Positions 35,579 through 42,876 of a stretch of 64,000 nucleotides of DNA are shown here, piece after piece. Below the pieces are notes generated by a model. That model did not search any database and was not told where the DNA came from. It was given only the letters and a program-made list of their open reading frames with translations. The DNA lies in the NCBI RefSeq assembly GCF_004341245.1, contig NZ_SLWY01000002.1:1-64000 (forward strand), written 5' to 3'. Within the stretch, counting starts at the first letter, position 1, and each line of letters starts with the position of its first letter. A program made the position numbers and the translations under genes. The stretch comes from Plasticicumulans lactativorans (GTDB taxonomy: Bacteria > Pseudomonadota > Gammaproteobacteria > Competibacterales > Competibacteraceae).

Positions 35579-38500
35579 TCAGGCGCCGGCCAGGCACTCG
35601 GCCAGGCGCGCGCGCAGCGCCGCCGGGTCGAGCGGCTTGCGCAACAGCGCGCGGATGCCGTGGCCGCGCAGCGTGGCCTCGGTGAGCTGCTCGGCGTGGC
35701 CGGTGCAGACGATCACCGGCAGTTGCGGGCGCAGCGCGTGCACGCGCCCGGCGAGCTCGACGCCGGTGGCGCCCGGCATGGTCTGGTCGGTGAGCAGCAC
35801 ATCGAAGGCGAAGGGGTCGGCGGCGAAGCGGCGGTAGGCGCTGAGGCCGTCGCTGGCGAGCGTCACCTCCAGCCCCCAGTGCTCCAGCAGCTCGCACAGG
35901 AAGCTCGCGACGATCGTCTCGTCCTCGGCCAGCAGCACGTGGCCGCTGAGCGCGGCCGGCGCCGGCGCGCGCGCGGCGCGGCCGGCGTCGGCGCCGCGCG
36001 GTGCCGCCGCGCCGGCATCGAGCGCCGGCAGCAGCACGCGAAAGCGGGTGCCGCGGCCCGGTGCACTCTCCACCAGCACGTGCCCGCCGTGGTCGTGGAC
36101 GATGCCGTGCACCGTCGCGAGGCCCATGCCGCTGCCCTTGCCGACCTCCTTGGTGGTGAAGAAGGGCTCGAACATGCGGTCGAGCACCTCCGGCGCGATG
36201 CCGCAGCCGGAGTCGCTGACGCCGATCTCGACGAAGGTGCCGGACAGCGGCTGGCGGCAACTGGTGCAGAAGCCGTCGTGCAACTGCGCCGGGGCCACCG
36301 TCAGGTGCACGTGGCCGTTGCCGGCGGTGGCATCGCGCGCGTTGATGCACAGGTTCAGCAGCACCTGCTCGGCCTGGATCGGGTCGATCAGCACCGGCGA
36401 CACCCCGGCCGGCTCGGCGGTGGTCAGCGCGAGCGTGGCGGGCAGGGTCGGGCGCAGCATCCCGGCGGTTTCGCGCACCAGCGCCGCCGGGTCGAGCGGC
36501 TGCGGGGTGCCGCGCTGGCCGCGGCTGAAGGTCAGCATCTGCTGGATCAGGTCGCGCGCACGCTGGCAGGCGAGCTGCGCCTGGCCGAGGTAGCGGCCGA
36601 TGCGCTCGTCGGCGAGCGCCGCCGGGCGTTCGCCGACGAGCACCAGGTAGCCGGTGACGCCGGTCAGGATGTTGTTGAAATCGTGCGCGATGCCGCCGGT
36701 GAGGTGGCCGATCGCCTCCATCTTCTGCGCCTGGCGCAACTGCGCCTCGAGCTGCACGCGCTCGGCCTCGGCGCGGCGCCGCTCGGTGATGTCGCGCACC
36801 ACCGCGAGCACGTGGTCCTGGCCGCGGTGGCGGATCGGCACCGCGCGCACCTCGATGTCGATGCTGCTGCCGTCGGCGCGCCGGTAGCGGCCCTCGGTCT
36901 GGCCGGGGCGGCCGGCGAGCGCGGCGGCGAGCAGGCCGGCCTCGCGCGCGCGCGCCTCGCAGGGCACGAAGCAACTGCCGTCGCCGCCGAGCATGTCCTC
37001 GCGGCTGCAGCCGAGCATCGCCAGGAAGGCCGGGTTGGCGTCGACCACGCGGTGCTCGGGGCTCCACAGCACCAGGCCGTCGACCGAGGCGTTGAACACC
37101 GCGCGGTACTGCGCCTCGCTGGCGCGCAGGCTCTGCTCGGCGAGCTTGTGCTCGGTGATCTCGCGGGTGAAGGCGAGGATGCGCGGCGTGCCGGCGATCA
37201 CGGCACGCTTCAGGTAGACCTCGTCCCAGTGCAGGCTGCCGTCGCGGCTGCGCCGGTGCCACTCGAAGCGCGGCCGCTCGCCGGCGCGCGCGCGCTCGAT
37301 CCACTGCAGCGCGTCGGCGCAGGTGTACGGCGGCACGCCCGAGCTGAGCTCGTCCACCGTCAGCCGCCGCATCTCCTCGCGGCTGTAGCCGTAGTTGCTG
37401 CAGGCGCGCGGGTTGACGTCGACGATCGCGCCGGTGTCGTAGTCGTGGATGAAGATGGCGACCTCGCACTCGTCGAAGATCGCGCGGTAGCTCGCCTCGG
37501 AAGCCTGCAGCGCGGCCTCGGTGCGGGCGTGCTCGAGCTCGGCGGCGATGCGGGTGGCGAAGATCTTCAGCACCGCCTCGGTGAGCTCGGGCCACGGCAG
37601 GCGCGAGCGCGTCAGCACCGCGACCAGGCCCAGCGCCTCGCCGTTGCTGGCGCTCAGCGGGTAGGCCGCGTAACCCTCGATGCCGAGCGCGGCGAACATG
37701 TCGTCGCCGTGGAACTGCTCGCGGATGCCGCTCGGGAAGCACAGGAAGTCGCGGCCGACGACGCGCTCGCAGGGGGTGCCGGCGAGGGCGTACTCGACCT
37801 CGCCGCAGGGGGTGCCGTCGATCCACAGCGCGAGCGTGTGCATGCGCGTGCGCGTGCCGTCGGCGAACGCCGCGGCGAAGGCGACCTCGGTGCCGAGGAT
37901 CGCGGCGAGCTCGCCGGTCAGCCGCTTCACCGCGTCCGCGCCCTCGGCGCCCGACACCGCCAGCGCCGCGCGGCGCAGCGTGTCCTCGACGCGCTTGCGC
38001 CCGGTGATGTCGCTCGCCACGCCGCAGACCGCGTAGCAACTGCCGTCGGGGTCGTAGAGCGGGAACTTCTGCGCCAGGAACACGCGCGTCTCGTTGCCGA
38101 TGCGCACCGTCTCCTCGAACTCGATCGCCTGGCCTTCCTCCAGCACGCGCCGGTCGTTGCGGCGGAAGCGTTCGGCGATGTCCGGCGGGAACAGGTCGGC
38201 GTCGGTGCGCCCGACCGCGTGGTCCGGCGTCCAGCCGGAGATGCGTGCGAACGGGCGGTTGACGAACAGGTAGCGGCCCGCCGGGTCCTTGGCGAAGACG
38301 ATCGCGCTGGCGTGGTCGAGCACCTGCTGCAGCCGCATCTCGGTCTCGCGCAGCGAGCGCTCGGCGTCCCACAGGCCGGTCAGGTTCCACACCCGCACCT
38401 GCAGCCGCGTGCCGCCGGCGGGCAGCTCGGTGCGGATCAGGGTCTCGATGTCGTGCCCGCCGGCGTCCTGCAGCCGCCACTGGAAGGACTGCGCCAGCCC

Positions 38501-38743
38501 GGCGCGGGTGGCGGCGAGGCGCGCGGCGAGCAGCGCCGCCGGGTCGCCGTCCTCGTCCTGCAGCGGCGCCGAGAAGTCGAACGGCGAGCGCCCGAGCAGC
38601 TCGGCGCGGGTGCAGCCGAGCAGCGCGCAGGCGGCGTCGTTGCAGGTTTCGATGCCGGTGCTGCCGAGCTCGAAGCGCGCCGGTTCGGCGCGCAGCGCCG
38701 AGGCGGCCGGGGCGGCCGCGGTGTCGCGGGGGAGGGCGGACAT
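35579..38743 (-). CDS. Hybrid sensor histidine kinase with PAS, GAF and receiver domains
   Basis: 1054 residues, no clear membrane segment, so probably cytoplasmic. Order: a degenerate PAS at about 20-120, PAS at 135-250, GAF-like region at 260-410, PAS at 415-535, PAS at 545-660. Then HisKA with His687 in LTGGIAHDFNN, a HATPase with NLCINARDA, DSGCGIA and GKGSGMGLATV, and a C-terminal receiver with Asp986 in LLTDQTMPGATG. The kinase type resembles NtrB/FixL-like hybrids. The response regulator gene is 125 bases upstream on the same strand. The signal is unknown; several Cys in the PAS/GAF part could matter but no heme or flavin motif was recognised. Confidence 0.92.
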   Translation of the reverse strand: MSALPRDTAAAPAASALRAEPARFELGSTGIETCNDAACALLGCTRAELLGRSPFDFSAPLQDEDGDPAALLAARLAATRAGLAQSFQWRLQDAGGHDIETLIRTELPAGGTRLQVRVWNLTGLWDAERSLRETEMRLQQVLDHASAIVFAKDPAGRYLFVNRPFARISGWTPDHAVGRTDADLFPPDIAERFRRNDRRVLEEGQAIEFEETVRIGNETRVFLAQKFPLYDPDGSCYAVCGVASDITGRKRVEDTLRRAALAVSGAEGADAVKRLTGELAAILGTEVAFAAAFADGTRTRMHTLALWIDGTPCGEVEYALAGTPCERVVGRDFLCFPSGIREQFHGDDMFAALGIEGYAAYPLSASNGEALGLVAVLTRSRLPWPELTEAVLKIFATRIAAELEHARTEAALQASEASYRAIFDECEVAIFIHDYDTGAIVDVNPRACSNYGYSREEMRRLTVDELSSGVPPYTCADALQWIERARAGERPRFEWHRRSRDGSLHWDEVYLKRAVIAGTPRILAFTREITEHKLAEQSLRASEAQYRAVFNASVDGLVLWSPEHRVVDANPAFLAMLGCSREDMLGGDGSCFVPCEARAREAGLLAAALAGRPGQTEGRYRRADGSSIDIEVRAVPIRHRGQDHVLAVVRDITERRRAEAERVQLEAQLRQAQKMEAIGHLTGGIAHDFNNILTGVTGYLVLVGERPAALADERIGRYLGQAQLACQRARDLIQQMLTFSRGQRGTPQPLDPAALVRETAGMLRPTLPATLALTTAEPAGVSPVLIDPIQAEQVLLNLCINARDATAGNGHVHLTVAPAQLHDGFCTSCRQPLSGTFVEIGVSDSGCGIAPEVLDRMFEPFFTTKEVGKGSGMGLATVHGIVHDHGGHVLVESAPGRGTRFRVLLPALDAGAAAPRGADAGRAARAPAPAALSGHVLLAEDETIVASFLCELLEHWGLEVTLASDGLSAYRRFAADPFAFDVLLTDQTMPGATGVELAGRVHALRPQLPVIVCTGHAEQLTEATLRGHGIRALLRKPLDPAALRARLAECLAGA

Positions 38744-38868
38744 GGGGGTGGTCTCCGCGCGGGGCGATGGCTTTGCGCCGAGTCTAGCCGCACGCGCGGG
38801 CGCGCACGGCCGCGATTACCCCGGGGTAACCATTGAAACGTGGCGGTTACAAAGTCGTCGCCGACGTA

Positions 38869-39594
38869 TCAGTCGGTGGCCGGCACGTACATGTAACCGG
38901 CGCCGCGCACGGTGCGGATCAGCTGCGGATGCCCCGCGTGCGGCTCGATCTTGCGCCGCAGCCGGGCGATGCGGATGTCGATCGAGCGGTCGAACGGCTC
39001 CCAGTCGCGGTTGCGCGTCAGCGTCAGCAGCCGGTCGCGCGTCAGCACCGCGCCCGGGTGCTCGACGAACACCTTGAGCAGGTCGAACTCCATCGTCGTC
39101 AGCGGGATCTCGGCGCCGTCGGCGGCGAGCAGGCGGTGCGCGGCGAGGTCGAGCCGGCAGCGCCCGAGCGGCACGTAGCGCCCGGCGTCGGCGGGCGGCG
39201 GCGGCGCGGCGCCGGGCGGGGCGTTGCGGCAGCGGCGCAGCACGCTCTTCAGCCGCGCCAGCAGCTCGCGCAGGTCGAAGGGCTTGGGCACGTAGTCGTC
39301 GGCGCCGACCTCCAGGCCGACGATGCGGTCCACCACGTCGGCCGCGGCGGTGATCATGATGATGCCGAGCGTGTAGCGCTCGCGCAGGTAGCGCGCGAGC
39401 GCGAGCCCGTCCTCGCGCGGCAGGCCGAGGTCGAGCAGCACCACGTCGGGCACCGCGCGCGCCAGCGCCGCGCGCATCGCCTCGCCGCCGTCCGCCAGCG
39501 CCACCTCGAAGCCGTGGCTGTCGAGATACTCGCCGAGCATCTCGCGCACCTGGGGGTCGTCCTCGACGATCAGGACCCGCGCCTCGCCGGACAT
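38869..39594 (-). CDS. OmpR-type response regulator
   Basis: 241 residues: receiver (acidic pair in IVEDDPQVREML, phosphoacceptor in VVLLDLGLPREDG, Lys in VPKPFDLREL), then a winged-helix DNA-binding domain (LTTMEFDLLKVFVEHPG, FDRSIDIRIARLRRKIE, IRTVRGAGYMYV). Start is the ATG complement at 39592-39594. It precedes the hybrid kinase, its likely partner, although an OmpR-type regulator with this kind of kinase is an unusual pairing. The diiron-protein operon starts 231 bases away in the opposite direction. Confidence 0.94.
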   Translation of the reverse strand: MSGEARVLIVEDDPQVREMLGEYLDSHGFEVALADGGEAMRAALARAVPDVVLLDLGLPREDGLALARYLRERYTLGIIMITAAADVVDRIVGLEVGADDYVPKPFDLRELLARLKSVLRRCRNAPPGAAPPPPADAGRYVPLGRCRLDLAAHRLLAADGAEIPLTTMEFDLLKVFVEHPGAVLTRDRLLTLTRNRDWEPFDRSIDIRIARLRRKIEPHAGHPQLIRTVRGAGYMYVPATD

Positions 39595-39825
39595 GCTCAA
39601 CCCCTCCCCCTCGTGATCGCGTGCGCAGTATAGGCGGGTGCGTCGCGTGCACCGCTGCACGACCGTACGCCGTGTTTCAGCGGCGGTTACCCACCGATAC
39701 CAAGTGATCCGGAACTGTCGTCAGGCGATTACCACGCGCCGGCAGGCTTTGTCCCCAGGCGCAGCACCTGCCAGCGGCAAGCGCACCGCGCCCCGACCGC
39801 CACCCCGACGCACCGGAGACCCATC

Positions 39826-40785
39826 ATGAACACGACCCAGGCCCCTGCCCAGACCCACATGCCCTCCGCCGCGCGTGCCGGCCTCTATGCGCGCTGCATC
39901 GACATCTCCAAGCGCGTGCGCTGGGACATCGACCGCGACGTGATCCGCGGCCGGCGCTTCGACTTCAGCAAGAAGTTCCTGCCGGACGGGCTGTCGCACG
40001 TCGACCGGATGGAGTTCCTCGATGCCGGCGAGCAGCGCCTGCTGAGCCAGATCCAGGGCCGCACCTACGCCAACCTGTTCGGCCTCGCCGAACGCTTCAT
40101 CGGCGCCAAGGTGCTGGAGGTGGGGCGCGAGCACGCGCTCGGCGACCAGACCGCGATGGAGGCGCTGGTGCGCTTCGCCGACGAGGAGCTGAAGCACCAG
40201 GAGCTGTTCCGCCGCGTCGAGACGATGACCGCCGCCGAGATGCCCGAGGGTTACCAGTTCCTCGCCGACCCCAATGCCGTGGCCGGTGTCGTGCTCGGCA
40301 AGTCGACCTGGGCGGTGCTGGCGCTGACCTGCAACATCGAGTTCTTCACCCAGGCGCACTACCGCGCCAGCATCGAGCCCGACGCCGGCCTCTCCGACCT
40401 GTGGAAGGACGTGTTCCTGTTCCACTGGCGCGAGGAGTCGCAGCACGCGGTGCTCGACGAGCTCGAATGGATGCGCGAGGACGCCAAGCTCGGCCCGGCG
40501 GAGCGCGACCGCGCGGTCGATGACCTGATCGAGCTGGTCGCCGCGGTCGACGGCATCCTGATGGACCAGGCCTGGGCCGATGCCGGCTACTTCCTGTCGA
40601 TCGCGGGTCGGCGCTTCTCGCCGCAGGAGGCCACGCGGGTGCGTGCCTGCGTGCTCGGCGCCTACCGCTGGCAGTTCATCGGCTCGGGCATCGAGGAGCC
40701 GCGCTTCAGTGCGGCGCTCAACCGCGTCATCGACCAGGCCCAGGCGCAGCGCATCGCCGCCGCGCTGGAGCCGATCCTCCAGTAA
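39826..40785 (+). CDS. Ferritin-like diiron protein, function unknown
   Basis: 319-residue all-helical protein with two carboxylate-histidine motifs of the diiron four-helix-bundle type: Glu89 (GLAERF), then DEELKHQELF at 119-128 (Glu121, His124); Glu172 (NIEFF), then REESQHAVLDE at 202-212 (Glu204, His207). This is the ligand set of diiron oxygenases such as AurF and related hydroxylases. No substrate can be named. It lies divergent from a two-component system and upstream of a methyltransferase, so a modification pathway is plausible. ATG 39826 follows CGGAGACCC. Confidence 0.75.
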   Translation: MNTTQAPAQTHMPSAARAGLYARCIDISKRVRWDIDRDVIRGRRFDFSKKFLPDGLSHVDRMEFLDAGEQRLLSQIQGRTYANLFGLAERFIGAKVLEVGREHALGDQTAMEALVRFADEELKHQELFRRVETMTAAEMPEGYQFLADPNAVAGVVLGKSTWAVLALTCNIEFFTQAHYRASIEPDAGLSDLWKDVFLFHWREESQHAVLDELEWMREDAKLGPAERDRAVDDLIELVAAVDGILMDQAWADAGYFLSIAGRRFSPQEATRVRACVLGAYRWQFIGSGIEEPRFSAALNRVIDQAQAQRIAAALEPILQ

Positions 40786-40791
40786 GCCCCC

Positions 40792-40830
40792 GCCGGTGCT
40801 GCCGCGGCCAGCGTCCGCGGCAGCACCGGC
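40792..40830 (+). repeat. 16-base-stem hairpin between diiron and methyltransferase genes
   Basis: GCCGGTGCTGCCGCGG (40792-40807) pairs perfectly with 40815-40830 across a 7-base loop, six bases after the diiron gene stop. No T run follows, so it may modulate rather than end transcription into the methyltransferase gene. Confidence 0.8.
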
Positions 40831-40862
40831 GCGACCGGCCACCCTTCGGGAGACCCACCGCC

Positions 40863-41657
40863 ATGGCCCTGCAATGCCCCCCCGGATTCGACAACCAGCA
40901 CCTGCGCCGGCAGGTGCTCGCCACCTACGACCGCGTCGCCCGCGACCCGCACGGTGACTTCCACTTCCACCGCGGGCCGCGCTACGCGGTCGAGTTCCTG
41001 CACTACGACGCCGACGCGCTCGCCGAGCTGCCGCATACCGCCACGGCGCGCTTCGCCGGCGTCGGCAACCCGCACCGCATCGGCCCGATCGAGGCCGGCG
41101 AGACCGTGCTCGACCACGCCTGCGGCGCCGGCATGGACCTGCTGCTCGCCGCGCGGCGCGTCGGCCCCGACGGGCGCGCGATCGGCGTCGACCTGACCCC
41201 GGCGATGCGCGCCTGCGCCGTCGAGGCCGCGCGCGAGGCCGGCCTCGACGACCGCGTCGAGATCCGCGCCGGCGAGTTCGAGAGCCTGCCGGTGGCCGAC
41301 GCGAGCGTCGACGTCGTGCTCTCCAACGGCGTCGTCAACCTCGCCCCCGACAAGCCCCGCGTGCTCGGCGAGGTGGCGCGGGTGCTGCGCCCCGGCGGGC
41401 GCCTGTACCTCGCCGACGTGGTGGTGCGCCGCGAGCTGACGCTCGACGCGCGCGCCAACCCCGAGCTGTGGGCGGCCTGCATCGCCGGCGCGCTGACCGA
41501 GGACGAGCTCTACACGCTGGTCCACGCCGCCGGCTTCGACCAGGTCTACATCGTCGAGCGCTTCGACTGCTTCCGCGGCACCAGCGCCGAGGCGCGCGTC
41601 GCCCGCGACCTGCGCGTGCAGTCCGTCAACCTGTTCGCACGCAGGCGCGGCCACTGA
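40863..41657 (+). CDS. SAM-dependent methyltransferase, ArsM-like
   Basis: 264 residues, class I methyltransferase. SAM motifs: VLDHACGAGMDLLLAA, IGVDLTPAMRACA, and VVLSNGVVNLAPDKPRVLGE. The last motif and the following NPELWAACIAGAL are characteristic of the arsenite methyltransferase family. However the first substrate cysteine of ArsM, in the CGNP motif, is missing: the equivalent reads FAGVGNP. Arsenite methylation is therefore doubtful. Upstream diiron gene and hairpin suggest a shared operon. A 57-residue ORF follows. Confidence 0.8.
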   Translation: MALQCPPGFDNQHLRRQVLATYDRVARDPHGDFHFHRGPRYAVEFLHYDADALAELPHTATARFAGVGNPHRIGPIEAGETVLDHACGAGMDLLLAARRVGPDGRAIGVDLTPAMRACAVEAAREAGLDDRVEIRAGEFESLPVADASVDVVLSNGVVNLAPDKPRVLGEVARVLRPGGRLYLADVVVRRELTLDARANPELWAACIAGALTEDELYTLVHAAGFDQVYIVERFDCFRGTSAEARVARDLRVQSVNLFARRRGH

Positions 41658-41682
41658 GCCGCGCCCCGGGAGAGCACCGACC

Positions 41683-41856
41683 ATGACCCGCGACCGTCCG
41701 TCCCCTGTCCCCGTCGCCGTCCTGCCCTGGCCGGCGACCGGCGAACTCGCCGAGCGCCTGCTGCGGCTCGCCGTCGACGACGCCTGCCGCGCCGTCGCGC
41801 CCCCGCGCGAGGCCGTGCGCGCCATGCCCGCGGCGCCGGCGCGGCGCGCCGGCTGA
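41683..41856 (+). CDS. Small ORF of 57 residues after the methyltransferase
   Basis: Reads from ATG 41683 to TGA 41856, 25 bases after the methyltransferase, with GGGAGAG upstream at a rather long distance (about 9 bases). The peptide begins MTRDRPSPVPVAVLPWPATG, contains one Cys (DDACRAV), an amphipathic middle (ELAERLLRLAVDD) and a Pro/Ala/Arg-rich end. No homologue is recognised. It ends 4 bases before the converging receiver gene. It could be a chance frame in GC-rich DNA or a small partner or substrate of the upstream enzymes. Confidence 0.4.
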   Translation: MTRDRPSPVPVAVLPWPATGELAERLLRLAVDDACRAVAPPREAVRAMPAAPARRAG

Positions 41857-41860
41857 GGGC

Positions 41861-42646
41861 TCAGCCCAGCAGGCGTTCGATGTAGCCCTTCAGGCGGCGC
41901 GCCTCGAAGGGCTTGCAGCAGATCTCCGACACCCCGGCGGCGCGCGCCTCGGCGAGGCGGGCCGCGTCGGCCTCGCTCGTCACCATGATCACCGGCAGCG
42001 AGCGCTGCGCGCTGTCGGTGCGGATGTGCCGGGTCAGGCCGACGCCGTCGAGCCCCGGCATGTGCAGGTCGGTGATCACCAGGTCGAAGAACTGCGCCTC
42101 GACCAGCGCCCGTGCCTCGATGCCGCCGGGGGCCTCGCTGATCTGCTCGATGCCCATGCCGGCCAGCAGCTGCCGCAGCAGGCGCCGCACCGGCGCGGAA
42201 TCGTCGACCAGCAGCACGCGCACCTCCTCGGCCTCGCGGTCGGCCAGGTGCAGCTGGCCCGGCTCGAGGTGGTCGAGCACGTCGGCGAGGGTCGCGCGCA
42301 GCTCCCCGGCGGCGAAGGGCTTGCGCACGATGGCCGCGGCCCCGGCCTGGCGCAGCGGTTCGAGCTGCGGCGCGCGGGTCTCGCTCGACAGCAGCACGAA
42401 GGCCGGCCTGAAACGGCGTTCCAGCGTGTTCACGGCGCGCGCGAGCGCGTCGCCGTTCATGTCCGGCAGGTACATCGCGCTCATCACCAGGTGCAGGTCC
42501 TGCCCGTCCAGCACCGCCAGGGCCTCGCTGCCGCTGCGCGCCGTCTGTACCCGCACGATGCCGAGCGCCTGCAGGCGCGCGACGATGATGCGGGTCTGGA
42601 TCGGCGAGGGTTCCACCAGCAGGACGGCGAGATCGGCGAGCTTCAC
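41861..42646 (-). CDS. Tandem two-receiver response regulator, first receiver degenerate
   Basis: 261 residues from GTG (complement of 42644-42646; GGAGAGGGA precedes it). Receiver 1 (about 5-125) has Glu12-Pro13 where the acidic pair should be and Ala57 at the phosphoacceptor site (LVMSAMYLPDMNG), but keeps Lys in VRKPF. Receiver 2 (about 143-261) is complete: Asp148-Asp149, Asp193 in LVITDLHMPGLDG, Lys in CKPFE. No output domain. Expected to act by protein contact, with receiver 2 phosphorylated and receiver 1 as a docking or dimer module. Confidence 0.9.
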   Translation of the reverse strand: MKLADLAVLLVEPSPIQTRIIVARLQALGIVRVQTARSGSEALAVLDGQDLHLVMSAMYLPDMNGDALARAVNTLERRFRPAFVLLSSETRAPQLEPLRQAGAAAIVRKPFAAGELRATLADVLDHLEPGQLHLADREAEEVRVLLVDDSAPVRRLLRQLLAGMGIEQISEAPGGIEARALVEAQFFDLVITDLHMPGLDGVGLTRHIRTDSAQRSLPVIMVTSEADAARLAEARAAGVSEICCKPFEARRLKGYIERLLG

Positions 42647-42807
42647 GGTTCCCTCTCCATGCGCGCGGTGCGGACGTACGGGGCAGTCTAGAGTCTGCGC
42701 AGGCCCGCTGCCCGGCCGCGGCGTCTGCGGAACCGCGGGCCGCCGGCGCCGGTCCTGAAGCTGTAGGGCCGGCGGTCGCGCCGGCCATCCCCGAGGAGAG
42801 CGTCCCG

Positions 42808-42876
42808 ATGAACCCCCTGTCCGCCACCCGTTTGCCCGCGTTTCCGCGCGCGTCGCGCCGCGGAGGCGGGCGATGA
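42808..42876 (+). CDS. Possible 22-codon leader ORF coupled to the FtsX-like gene
   Basis: ATG 42808 after a good GAGGAGAG ribosome site, stop TGA 42874-42876 overlapping the FtsX-like start as ATGA. Encodes MNPLSATRLPAFPRASRRG and three more residues, strongly basic. The spacing suggests translational coupling; a chance ORF is possible. Confidence 0.35.
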   Translation: MNPLSATRLPAFPRASRRGGGR

